Notes under the pieces: model-generated
The model's input: the letters and a program-made list of their open reading frames with translations, nothing else
The model's database searches: none
Told to the model about the DNA's origin: nothing
Part shown: positions 1 through 9,807 of the stretch, one piece after another
How positions within the stretch are numbered: the first letter of the stretch is position 1
How the letters are laid out: every line of letters starts with the position of its first letter
NCBI GenBank assembly: GCA_002964805.2
Contig: PUDQ02000066.1
Location: 682,001-746,000 of the forward strand
From: Trametes villosa
Lineage: Eukaryota > Basidiomycota > Agaricomycetes > Polyporales > Polyporaceae
Direction of reading: 5' to 3'
DNA: 64,000 nt
Program-made: the position numbers and the translations under genes

Positions 1-191
1 AGATCAAGCAGTGGACGACCGTGTTCGGCTACCCCAGCACCCCCATCTCGAACGTGTCCGAGTCGTACCTCCCGCGCGGGTACTCGAACGCGACGTTCGG
101 CCCCAACTTCCAGGCGATCCTCGCGCAGAACGTCGGCCACACCGTGCCGCTGTTCGAGCAGCAGTACCTCGAGTTCTTCGGCATCGCGTGA
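1..191 (+). CDS. CE1-type acetyl xylan / feruloyl esterase, 3' end only
   Basis: This is the last 62 codons of a gene that begins outside the window; the reading frame opens at base 3 and stops with TGA at 189-191. The peptide contains a GHTVP stretch followed by a hydrophobic, aromatic tail ending LEFFGIA. In secreted CE1 esterases of wood-decay basidiomycetes the catalytic histidine lies in a G-H-(T/S)-VP context close to the C-terminus, which fits this position. The family call rests on this C-terminal motif only, because the GxSxG nucleophile region is missing. CE1 enzymes remove acetyl or feruloyl groups from xylan outside the cell. Confidence 0.6.
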   Translation, partial: IKQWTTVFGYPSTPISNVSESYLPRGYSNATFGPNFQAILAQNVGHTVPLFEQQYLEFFGIA

Positions 192-600
192 GGGGGCCGG
201 TGCTCGGTTCTGGTTCGCTGTATTGGTAGCAAAATACATACGAATGCATTGGTTTCTGTCATACCACTTCTAATTCGCCTGACTGTTGCTGCTGTTGTGT
301 ACGGCGTGCGCGGCACTGCGCAGTGCGTAAGTACTGCTAGAAACGCGTGGAGGGCTCGCGAAGGGTGGCCAACTAACGCTGGAACGCGATTGGACGCGAC
401 GGTCGCGCGATGACCCGCGCGATTGGTCCGCGGGGGAGTGACGCTGAGTAAGATCTCAGATCTCCGATCGCGCGACGCTCACGACTGCGAAAGCAGCTTG
501 CTCAGCTCCTCCTCTCCCCCCTCCCGTCCATCTAGCTGATATTTGACTCGTGTTCCCCTACAACTGCTGTTAATACCCTCTACTCCCATCCTCACTCCCT
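192..600. other. Intergenic, CE1 3' end to TCP11 gene
   Basis: No gene seen. The last ~80 bases before 601 are C/T-rich, as usual just upstream of basidiomycete start codons. Confidence 0.5.
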
Positions 601-2835
601 ATGGAGCAGCTTGTCGCCAAACTGCAGTTTCAGGCTCGCGCGCATCCCGCGAGCACCGTCCTCAAACGCGCTGTCGCCGAGTGCCGTTACCTCTTGAACG
701 CAGTGCGATTTCACGCGCCGGATGTGAAGGAGAAGTTCGGAGAGCTGCGAAGGGACCTAGACATTCTGGCCACACAGGGACTCTGGGAGCCGACAAGAGA
801 GGACGAGGACTCGCTCGTCCAGCTGCAGGAACGGCTCGGCCTCGTCCCCGCGGACGGTGCGCACGAAGGCCATAACCACATAAATAACATCGAGCATGTT
901 ACGGCCACTCCACGCGCGAGATCTACAGAACGCGCTCGATCAGCGGAGCGCGCTCAAATACCCGACCATCCCAAACCTCCTCAGCGGCCCTCAGGGCAGC
1001 CCACGGATAGTCACGGCAAGCCAGGAGGACAAGATATCTCCATAGTCCAACTTCCCCCAGACCAAACGCCATTGATCCCTGTATCAACCACCGTTCCAAC
1101 TGTTCTACCCTTGGAGCTCGTCCAAGTGCTCAACCATACCTTCTTCCTTCACTTCCTCGCGACAGACCCGCAGCGCGTTCTACCCCCGGGGAAGTCACTT
1201 CTGTCGGTGATGACATCACCGCGCGCGCAGGCCCGCCAACAGGAAGGTGAGGCGGTCAAGCTCGAAGGGCGCATTCACGACATTGTGCATAGAGCTTTCT
1301 GGGAAGATGTGAGTCCAAGTCTGCCTGCTGAACTTGCCAATAATGCTGAATAATTCGCGTTACCTCCATAGGCACTAAAAACATTGTCTGATCCCTCGCC
1401 TGCCGTACAGCTACCCCGACTCAAGGGTCTATACGAGGATCTACTGGTCGTACTGAAGCCCCTGCTTTCCCGCAACCACCCAGTTTTGGTCACACTTTCC
1501 TCCCCTCTATCACCCACGTCTTCGCCTCTACGATCCGCTATAATGCACCTACGGGAGATACTTGCGGCCCTGCGCGAGCGGTGTGCTCCCGCGCGCGACG
1601 CATACATCGACCAACTCATCGCGAACGTCGACGAACCGAGCCAGTTGGCCTCCACACCCGAACTCGCAAAGGTCGTGGTCGATACAACGCGGGCCATCCT
1701 GGAGCTTACAGAGGCGATGAAGGACGACCTCTCCCAGTTCGTGCTGGGTGAGATGGACGAGAAGGACTTAAAGGCGGTTATCACCCAACAGGCGATGTTG
1801 CGCGAGAAGTCGCTCGTCCTCCAGCTTTGGCCGCCCAGTCGTATCGAACCCGCATGGAAGGCGTGGATAGACGAGCTTCAACCCGCCGCATTCCCAGGAG
1901 TAGATCCGATACAGCTGGCTCATGGTCGTTGGATCGTCAGGCTGGTGCAGGCCCTTGGAGCCGGGAACCCCGTCGTCTGCCCGCATCCTACTGTCCGAAT
2001 CCCTGGATCGGCGCCGGGTGAAGAACCGGACACCGCCGAGAAGTCTCTGAACGCGCTACCTCCTCCCTTCTTCGTCACTTGCCCCAGCCTGCTCGCCGCC
2101 CAGAACTACCTCCAAGCACTTGTGATCGCCGCCTCCCTCCGCTCGCTCGTCCGCCTGCCCCCGAAGTTCGCAAGCTCCCGGGACGCAGACGACGGCTTAA
2201 GCTTCATGGAGCGCGTCTGGACTTTGCTTAAGGCATCACTCGAGGACGAGCCCGGCGCGCGGGGCACGAAGATCATCAACCTCGAGGACGAGGTCGTACG
2301 CGTGCGCCGCGCCTGCGCCGATGCTGAGCACCCTTGTACGCCCGATGAGGAGAAGCGCCTCCGCGCCGCTGTAGACCGCACGCTGCAGCCCCACGACCCC
2401 GTTTTCCAGCTTCTACACAAGCGCTTGATACAAGGGCTCGCGACGTGGCTCGTCTCCTCCGCCTCCCTCACCGATGGTCATGGCAGCTCTCCCGGGAGCC
2501 GCGCCGCCTCGCCGGTACCCATACACATGCAGACCGGGCGTGATCGCCCTGGTAGACGACCGCGGCTGCACCTTGGGCTCGACAGTCCGCGAAGTGTGTT
2601 CGTGGGCTGGGAACGGGAGCGTGGGAAGCCGCCCGTGATCAAGGGGTTCGAGGATGAGGTCCTTGTCAGGGAGGTTGGGGAGACGTTCAAGAAGATCGGG
2701 GCCAATGTCGACTGGACGGACCGGATATGGCAGGACTTGATCGAGACGGGAGAGGTGGGTGGGCCGAGCAGGCCTGCTAGCCGTGGAGCGAGGGACATTT
2801 CAAGAGAGCGGTCTCCGGCGCCGACACATAGGTGA
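601..2835 (+). CDS. T-complex protein 11 (TCP11/SOK1) family protein
   Basis: Two exons, 601-1308 and 1372-2835, joined in frame by a 63-nt GTGAGT...TAG intron, give 723 residues. The N-terminal ~130 residues form a short helical region followed by a low-complexity P/S/R linker. From about residue 160 (LELVQVLNHTFFLHFL) the sequence is continuous and helical, including the tract around MHLREILAALRERCAPARD, typical of the TCP11 domain. The C-terminus is low-complexity and R/S-rich. Fungal members include yeast Sok1, a multicopy suppressor of PKA loss, so a role in cAMP/PKA-linked growth signalling is expected from the family; nothing in the sequence shows it directly. The start is the first in-frame ATG after a C/T-rich leader. 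Confidence 0.75.
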
Positions 2836-3338
2836 GCTCCCCGTAGCAGATAGTCTCGCGGGTGAGACCAGGAGTCGTGCGTATCAACGCCGCTGAGTGG
2901 CGTCTATTCAATGGTGGGTGAGAGCATCGTACTTCCGTGGCATTCTTAGACATTTCTCACTAGGCAATCGTAGGACTTTTTAGACGACGTATATCAAGTC
3001 GATACATATCTCGTACGCTGCATGGACTTTGAATATCTGAATATACAACGACGATATGAAGCTGCTTCATGACATAGGGCAACATCATCCAACGGCGCCC
3101 GTGATCCGGCGGGAGGAGTGAGAGCGTAAGCCACGGTGGTACAGGTCGTTTGTGTCGATGGGAATTCACGCAGCGGCCTGGCCTGGCCGCATATAAAAGC
3201 CGGGGTCATGCGCTCTAGCGACCTGCAACGTTGACACCACGAGCTAGAGGTGAGAAGACCTATCTCTCCTTCGTGATACCGCAAGAAAGTATCGCTGATG
3301 GCAGTAATAGGTAACACCGACAGGTAGGATTGTCTACA
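2836..3338. other. Intergenic, promoter of first lactonase-like gene
   Basis: No gene seen. Holds the TATA element at 3191-3199. Confidence 0.5.
3191..3199 (+). promoter_or_regulatory. TATA box of first lactonase-like gene
   Basis: ATATAAAAG lies 140 bases upstream of the ATG at 3339. It would place transcription start near 3220-3230, giving a leader of about 110 bases. Confidence 0.6.
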
Positions 3339-4232
3339 ATGGCAAACCCCCTCCCCCCACCCAAGCCTAATCAGAGCTACTGTGACGTATCCGCGCTCGA
3401 GGGCGGGTTTATCAAGATCCCACTCGTCTGGGTCATCGACACCGCCAAGGAAGGCGACTCATCTGTGCTCCCCGTACTCGCCTTCCTCATCAAGCATTCT
3501 ACCAACGGCGACGTCCTGGTCTTCGACCTCGGCATCCGCAAAGACCTGGAGAACCTTCCCACCGCTTACCACGGACGTGTTAACGGCATGGGCTTCACCA
3601 CAACGATCCCCGAGGACGTACCGGACTCGCTTGCGAAGGGCGGGCTCGTGCCCACTGACATCAAGACGGTGGTGTACTCGCATCTCCACTACGACCACAT
3701 CGGAGACTCCCGCCCGTACACGAATGCTATCTTCGTCGTGGGCGGCGCGGTGCGGCCCCTCATCGAGTACGGGTGGCCTGCGGATCCGAGGTCGTTGTTC
3801 GCGCAAGACCTGCTCCCATGGGGGCGGACCAAGTTCCTCGACGACCCCGCCAAATGGCCGTCCCTCGGGCCGTTCCCGCACGCGCTCGACTTCTACGGAG
3901 ACGGAAGCTTATACGTCGTCGACGCGCCGGGGCACATGCCCGGCCACATCAACCTCCTCGTGCGGACGTCGGCCGACGGCGGCTGGATATTCCTCGCTGG
4001 TGATAGCGCGCACGACCGTCGCCTGCTCTCGGGCGAAGCAGGGATCCCGCACCATATGGTTCTCGGGTGTGCTCACGGCGACGCGGTGGCGGCGGCGGAG
4101 CATATCGCGCGGATGCGGGTGTTGGAAGAGGAGTATCCCCGCGTTAGGGTGCTCCTCGCACACGACATCCCGTGGTATGAGGCCAACAAGGGAGGGCCGG
4201 CCTTCTGGCCTGGCGTCATACCTTCCCTGTAG
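3339..4232 (+). CDS. MBL-fold metallohydrolase, lactonase-like (copy 1)
   Basis: Intronless, 297 residues. It shows the metallo-beta-lactamase metal site: the HLHYDH motif (HxHxDH) near residue 115, a following GH in DAPGHMPGH, the bridging aspartate in LAGDSAHD, and a late histidine in LLAHDIPWY. Size and motif order match intracellular basidiomycete lactonases related to bacterial AHL lactonases, so hydrolysis of a lactone is the likely reaction; the substrate cannot be read from sequence. There is no signal peptide, so it should be cytosolic. The ATG at 3339 is chosen because the only upstream in-frame start-like codon is TTG. A close paralogue lies at 7717-8604, and two small secreted-peptide genes lie between them. 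Confidence 0.85.
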   Translation: MANPLPPPKPNQSYCDVSALEGGFIKIPLVWVIDTAKEGDSSVLPVLAFLIKHSTNGDVLVFDLGIRKDLENLPTAYHGRVNGMGFTTTIPEDVPDSLAKGGLVPTDIKTVVYSHLHYDHIGDSRPYTNAIFVVGGAVRPLIEYGWPADPRSLFAQDLLPWGRTKFLDDPAKWPSLGPFPHALDFYGDGSLYVVDAPGHMPGHINLLVRTSADGGWIFLAGDSAHDRRLLSGEAGIPHHMVLGCAHGDAVAAAEHIARMRVLEEEYPRVRVLLAHDIPWYEANKGGPAFWPGVIPSL

Positions 4233-4534
4233 ACCGCGACAACTCGGAAATGCGACTTGCGTATACGGTGTGTCTTCAGCGTGCGTCATTGCCGTCCTCG
4301 AGCTAATGCTCCAAGGTTTCTCAAACCAGAGACGACTTCTAGGACATGTATTCGAGTTCATTTTGGATGTGTTACATTGGCTCAGTCTGGTAACCCCGCA
4401 CATTCAAGCCCTCCCATAACTCGTAGCAGCGTGCTTCTTCAGAGGGAGAACACATTGTTAGCCGTGTAAGCTCGACAATTGAGACATCCTCAGTACCTCA
4501 GGCTCGGTCACTGCCCGCGTCCCCGCACCACTGC
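4233..4534. other. Convergent intergenic gap
   Basis: Between the 3' ends of the lactonase-like gene (+) and the small peptide gene (-). Nothing else seen. Confidence 0.5.
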
Positions 4535-4779
4535 TCAACGCTTTCGGCACTCAAACACGTTCCGGCAGTTGTCTGCGTGCAGCACTGCCGTCACGTCCGG
4601 TCAGATGATCAGTTTGCACGATTTGCAAACTGTGTCGTAGGCGACGTACCAGGCTCGCCCTTGGCCTTAACTTCAGCGTGGCCTACGGCAGTGGGCGCCG
4701 CGTGGACCGCCGGTAGTGGCACCAGTACGAAGGCGAGAAGCAGGGCCCACGCGAGTATGAGCGGCTTGGTCGTCAGCAT
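4535..4779 (-). CDS. Putative small secreted cysteine peptide A (two exons)
   Basis: Exons 4779-4650 and 4572-4535 (minus strand) give 55 residues. Intron: GTACGT...GCAG, 77 nt, phase 1. Residues 1-27 form a clear signal peptide, with one lysine followed by a Leu/Ala/Val core ending AVHA-A. The mature part is about 28 residues and ends in DNCRNVFECRKR, with two cysteines five residues apart and a basic tail. Without splicing the frame would stop after FANRAN. The peptide at 6518-6737 shares the plan exactly: signal peptide, phase-1 intron after a G-E-(P/G) turn, a two-cysteine basic tail encoded by the short second exon. I recognise no family. It could be an effector, signalling or antimicrobial peptide; function is unknown. 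Confidence 0.55.
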
Positions 4780-6517
4780 TTTGAGTTGAGAGAGGTGGAT
4801 ATCGATGAGGCGAAAATGAACGGTGAGAGCGGTGTGGTCGTCGGCCCCTGAACTGCTATGAACGGGGAGTGGATGTCGACTCAAGGCGCGACTCTGCTGG
4901 GCTATATACTCACCCCGTAGTCGGAGTACGCATTTCTACACCCATGCTTCTACACTTGCCGCGATGCAGAACTGGCGGCAGGCTGGCACAGCGTCCGGCG
5001 AACGAACGCTAAGGGCAGGTTCTCGATGGTCAACGACCTTGGAAGCACCTAGTCCTCCCTTCTGAGCTTCTTCATCATGCATCCGTAAAGATCTCTGCTG
5101 TATACGATACGGCGTTCTGCCCGCCCTCTTCTCGAGTAGAGAACGTACGGTCCCTACTGTGAACCCCCCACCGTCCGCATGCGCCGGTGGACCCGTGACG
5201 CAGTAGAGTTGATTCGGATTGATACGGCTCGCAGAAAGCTACATGAAGCGCGTTCATGCGGGAAAGGAGCTCGCAAAGGACCTACGATCAATGCATTCGC
5301 ACTCTACTCACGGTCGTGCGAGCTGTTGCACATCAGGTTGGTCCACTGCCCGCTATCGTAGGACATAAAACAGAGGATACCTGATGTGCCTGGGCATCTA
5401 TCCAGGGGCTCCGACGGTATGCGGGCCCCCGCAGACGGAACAGAAGAGCAGGGGTGATGTCAGGTACCGAGGGTGCCTAGTCTGCGAGATTGAGATCCAG
5501 CAGTGCCCGCGGCTCCCTCTTGAACGAAGTTCTGCAGGGAGACGGTATTGGTATTGGAAAGCATTTGCGCAGTCCGCTCGATCTGTTTCCCTCGACGAGA
5601 TGTCGATAGGACATCTAAGGAGGCATCACAATGTGCCTGCTGGGAAGTGTGAGCCAGCATGTGTCAACATACTGAGACAGCGTGCTCACGAGTGTGGTAG
5701 GCCTCCTGACCTAGAGGGTCTCGCATGGCCGACGAGTAGCGACGGCGTTACGAGTGGATGCGGGAAATAGGAAAGCGGATGATGGCTTCGGGAGACGGTC
5801 CGTCGTGGATTAGTGTTGTTCAGTACTCTGAAATCGTCACCTATAATAAATTGTGCTCTATCCGTCACATATCGCCATGTAGCCGAGTACAGCACGCTGA
5901 ACTAGCAGTCTATCGACACGATACTGCCGCGTGGATACGCTGAGACCCGCGCATGGTTGCCAATTACGACTGGTAGAATTATCAAATAGCGCTCACCGTC
6001 TGAGTAATGATCACCCTTTCGATCCTTGGTCTGAACCTATGGGGTGGTAGGCGGTCTGTTCATCTTCTACGTTAGGACCCTACGAATATAATAGTTCACG
6101 ACAATTAAGCGTTTACGACACAGATGCACAACAGCCATTAATCAGGCTGTCTAGAGTACGTACCGCTTTTTTGAGCGCTCCGGCCCGTATCATCGTATGT
6201 TCGACGATGGTGTCGTCAGGTTCTGCCATCATATTCAAAAGTTAACTCCGGAGAACACGCGTGAGGGCATGCGACGAACTTACAATTCGAGAAAGATGGA
6301 ATCGACACTACCCGACGGTTGCCGTTGGGTTATACTTTGCCTCGCAGACAGGCAGCTCCGGATCGCAAGTCTACGGGGAGTCAGGGTAGGATGATATCAA
6401 ATTTGGGGAGGCATAAAGGCGAAGGAGGCTCACCACTGAATGGTCTCCACCTAGCATAACCTCGACCCATTCGCGCACGTCGTCTTCAAATCTCCCAACC
6501 CAACCACTATAGTCGAG
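4780..6517. other. Intergenic between the two small peptide genes
   Basis: 1.7 kb with no convincing gene; open frames are short and lack domain-like sequence. It contains the divergent promoters of the two peptide genes: a TATA-like element read on the minus strand near 4904-4911 and a CATAAAG element near 6410-6417. Confidence 0.45.
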
Positions 6518-6737
6518 ATGCAATTCGCCAAATCGTTCGAGTTCGCATGGGTACTGGCTGCCTTCATGTTGGCGATGCCCATGATCCAAGCCACACCAAT
6601 CGCCGGCTTCGATGTGGCCAGCGGGGAGGGTACGTTGTGTGTTCTACATCGGAGTTCTTGCTTGTATGCTGACGGCATTTATTACTGCAGGACCTGGCAA
6701 GGACTCCTGCTGGGGGTGCGGTGTGTGGCGCAAGTGA
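6518..6737 (+). CDS. Putative small secreted cysteine peptide B (two exons)
   Basis: Exons 6518-6629 and 6691-6737 give 52 residues. Intron: GTACGT...GCAG, 61 nt, phase 1. Residues 1-26 look like a signal peptide: a short charged N-terminus, then an Ala/Val/Leu/Met core ending IQA-TP. The predicted mature part is about 26 residues and ends GKDSCWGCGVWRK, with CxxC and a basic end. The gene plan matches peptide A at 4535-4779 although the mature sequences differ, so the two are probably fast-evolving paralogues. Without splicing the frame runs on in lower-quality sequence to 6895. It lies upstream of, and in the same direction as, the second lactonase-like gene. No family recognised. Confidence 0.55.
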
Positions 6738-7716
6738 GGGGGCAGGCCGTAAGTATGTGTTCTCTATGCAGCATCACCGACACTGATGGCCTTGAAATGC
6801 ATCACTCTCAAAATCTGTGGCCGACGCAGTCGCCACAGTTTTCACCAGGGACGAAGGTAATGTGCAGCTTGTCAGTACTAGTAGCGGATGAATGATTTCT
6901 GCAATCGCGCACCAGTATTATGTCTTGACGCTTGTTTATGTTGAGAGTTCAGAACTACGTATGTACTCCTGAGTCGTATATTTCATCGAGGTTTTGGTTG
7001 CACGACGCCGCGCCGTATTGGCGTCCGACTCCAAGTCCTGGCCATGGCTAACTTGAAGTGGCAGAAGGCGTAGAAACCGCGCGTGCGCGCCGATGGTAGG
7101 CCTGAAACGTCGAGCAGAGAGGCCGACCTTGTGTTGTACTTTATAGTGGGCCGGCTAGTTATAGCGAGGCTGTAGATGAACGAAACCGCACTCAGAGAGC
7201 AAGCACTTGAAGTCATGGTGGCGGCAGAGGGCGGCAGGCGTCTCAACGCTTGGAGCGCCGGCGCTAAAGTCTCCAGGACCAGGTCCGCGAATGTCGGGCC
7301 GAGCACGCGAGCGAACATTCACAAGGATCGTCTCTTCGAGCTTTTCTTTCCCTCCTCTCTCCTCCTCTTCTCCACCCTTCAGGAACAGAATCGAAAGCTA
7401 CGACTTGTCTTTGAACGCCAGAAGTCTTCTTCTGGTCATGCCTTCGCGCGTAACTGCCTCAAAACAACCTCACAAGCTTGCGAAGCATCGACTCGTCAGT
7501 CGTGGTCGCGGTGGATCCCCAAGGTTTCCCTCTTATGCAGAGCTAAGAATATGCGTGGCTCCGAGATGGAGAAGCTTATGATCACATGCGCAACTGAGAG
7601 AATCCATGACGATCCGCTCGCTGATAAAGGCCTTCCCACAGATCACTACGGCTGAGTCTGGAGCTCCTCGCCGTAGAGTGAGGTTCATCATCTACTTGCA
7701 AAACGACTTCGTCAAC
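6738..7716. other. Intergenic; carries a diverged repeat segment
   Basis: No gene supported. Roughly 7160-7290 resembles 19390-19510 by eye (shared start around CTGTAGATGAA, then GTCATGG and an ACGCxTGG end), suggesting an old duplicated non-coding segment or a gene relic. Confidence 0.35.
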
Positions 7717-8604
7717 ATGACCGACCTCCCCGCACATCATTTTGGCCAGGCCTACTGCGACGTATCCGCGCTCGAAGCGGGGCACGTCCGCGTTCCCCTC
7801 GACTACATCATCGACACCGCTCCGGAGGGTTCAGCTAGGGAGCTCCCGGCTCTGTCCTTCCTCCTCCGACACTCCACCACGGGCGACGTATCCGTCTTCG
7901 ACCTCGGCATCCGGAAGGACATCGAGAGCCTACCTCCCGCGTATCTCAGGCGCATCGAGAACATGGGCTTCTACACTCGAGTCCCGGAGGACGTGGCGGA
8001 CTCTCTTGCGAAGGGCGGGCTATCCCCGACCGACGTGAAGTACGTCTTCTACTCGCACATCCACTTCGATCACATTGGCGAATCGCGTCCATACGCGAAC
8101 GCGACGTTCCTCGTCGGGGCAGCGGCGCAACCCCTCGCCGCGCACGGATGGCCGGAAGACCCCGACTCGCTCTTCGCTCAAGACCTACTCCCAGAGGGTC
8201 GCACGCGCTTCCTCGACCCTGCGGAATGGCCCCCGCTTGGACCGTTCCCCCACGCCCTCGATTTTTACGGTGACGGAAGTCTCTACGTCATCGACGCTCC
8301 TGGGCACATGCCCGGGCATATCAACGTCCTCGCGCGGACGTCCTCGGACGGAGGTTGGATTTACCTCGCAGGGGACAGCGGGCACGACAGACTGCTTCTC
8401 ACAGGGGAGGCGCACATCCCCCACCACCATGTGTTTGGATGCGCGCATCGTGACAAGGAAGCGGCGGCGGAGCACCTAGCGAGGATCCGGGCGCTCATGG
8501 AGACGTACCCGCGCGTGAGGGTGCTATTGGCGCACGACGTCCCGTGGTATGAGATTAACAAGGGCGGAGCGGCGTTCTGGCCTGGAGTCATCGACTCGCT
8601 GTAA
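7717..8604 (+). CDS. MBL-fold metallohydrolase, lactonase-like (copy 2)
   Basis: Intronless, 295 residues, collinear with copy 1 at 3339-4232 over its whole length. It retains HIHFDH (HxHxDH), GH in DAPGHMPGH, D in LAGDSGHD and H in LLAHDVPWY, so the metal site is complete. The frame is open upstream to 7606, but the ATG at 7717 aligns with the N-terminus of copy 1 (shared QxYCDVSALE) and the upstream stretch does not look like the family. A cytosolic lactonase-type hydrolase is expected. The substrate is not visible in the sequence. Confidence 0.85.
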   Translation: MTDLPAHHFGQAYCDVSALEAGHVRVPLDYIIDTAPEGSARELPALSFLLRHSTTGDVSVFDLGIRKDIESLPPAYLRRIENMGFYTRVPEDVADSLAKGGLSPTDVKYVFYSHIHFDHIGESRPYANATFLVGAAAQPLAAHGWPEDPDSLFAQDLLPEGRTRFLDPAEWPPLGPFPHALDFYGDGSLYVIDAPGHMPGHINVLARTSSDGGWIYLAGDSGHDRLLLTGEAHIPHHHVFGCAHRDKEAAAEHLARIRALMETYPRVRVLLAHDVPWYEINKGGAAFWPGVIDSL

Positions 8605-8989
8605 AATATAGTTCGGTGAGAGGTGGTGACTCTTCTATACCTCGGCGATACATTAACGTTCTCTTGGTGTCGCATGCTAGGCCACCTATCGATTCTGAGC
8701 CTTCGGCTAACGCGTGTTTTGTACATACTTACTCGCATATGTCCTCCTACCGCCCAACTACCGCCATCTTCCATCTTCGCACGAATGCGACAACCGCCCT
8801 TTTGGTCGCGTATGCCGTAATCGCACACAGGGCGACCCCAGCAGAGCGGCAGCCCTCCGGCGACACCCGCCTAGAAGAGCAGCGCGATTGCTCGCTGCGC
8901 CGCGGTGTCTGTCGGTGAGCAACTCCTCGTGGGTGTCTTTGATCGCTGGCGTATCTTGGGATCCCTAGGAGGTTTGAGCTCATTGCTTA

Positions 8990-9760
8990 CGCTTCTTGTA
9001 CCGATTACCAATTCCCGGCGGCCTGCCGCACCGATTCGAAGGCACTTTGGGTTCGTCGAAGGAGTGTCCCGTGCGCGGCATAGTATTCCAGGCGGAGCAA
9101 CGGCGGTGGACCTCTCAAACCGACGGCAATCCCTCCGGACCAATCGTAGGCTGCATAATCAGACCGATTGTTCCCCGCACTCCGGTGTCGGTGTTTGACC
9201 TCCGAGCTTGAGGGTTGTTTTACCCCACTCTAGATGACCACCGCAATGCGAAGATTGATTTACTATCCTCCTCTTCGACGCCACTAGTGGAGACCATTGC
9301 GTCCCTCGAACGCAAAGTAGATAACACGTCCTCGCTTTTTGTACCGAGATGCCACGAGCGACGCTTATTTCCTGCGGTACGTCCTCGGCTACCAGCGTGT
9401 GATGGCGTTCAGAATAACCGAGTGCTTCTTGAGATAGACCACATGAGGGTAAATATCGACTCAAGAAGCCCGCTTATGAGACAATGCACAGCTTGTCATC
9501 GTAGGTGCTCGCGCCCCGCGGTGATACTGGGCGTAATGGGCTCTTATGCCCTCTCCCCCAGTGCGCGTCACATCCCTGATGATAGCAGCTTCTGACCGTA
9601 CCACGCTCTTCGCACCGTGCGCTTCACAGCTCCTGCGCTCTCTCATGGACAACGATCACCTTACGTAGGTCAACGCCTCGTATGCTGCCATCAATAGACA
9701 CGGCTCGCGCGAGCGTCGACTTGCGCGGTACATAAAGAGAGGTTGCTTCGAGTCTCACCG
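8990..9760 (+). repeat. Diverged duplication upstream of P450 copy 1
   Basis: Shared blocks with 32380-33130 in the same order: GATTACCAAT and GTGCCCGTGCGCGG-like sequence, GCTTATGAGACAATGCACAG, GGCGTAATG, CCTTACGT, CATCAATAGA and GCGGTACATAAAG. The P450 genes were therefore duplicated with at least 700 bases of promoter. Boundaries are by eye. Confidence 0.6.
9731..9737 (+). promoter_or_regulatory. TATA-like element of P450 copy 1
   Basis: CATAAAG, 77 bases before the ATG. The same element stands 69 bases before the second copy's ATG at 33107-33113. Confidence 0.5.
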
Positions 9761-9807
9761 TTGAGTCCCAGAGCCTTCAGTCAACCCACCAATCCACCAA
9801 ACTCAAC

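Larger units (their letters stand above)
8605..9807. other. Intergenic, duplicated P450 promoter region (copy 1)
   Basis: No gene seen. From about 8990 to the P450 start this region shares recognisable blocks with 32380-33175, upstream of the second P450 copy. Confidence 0.5.

Noticed and set aside
4535..6737. Small peptides as mating pheromone precursors
   Set aside because: They end in basic residues, not in a CaaX prenylation motif, and carry signal peptides that fungal pheromone precursors of this phylum lack.
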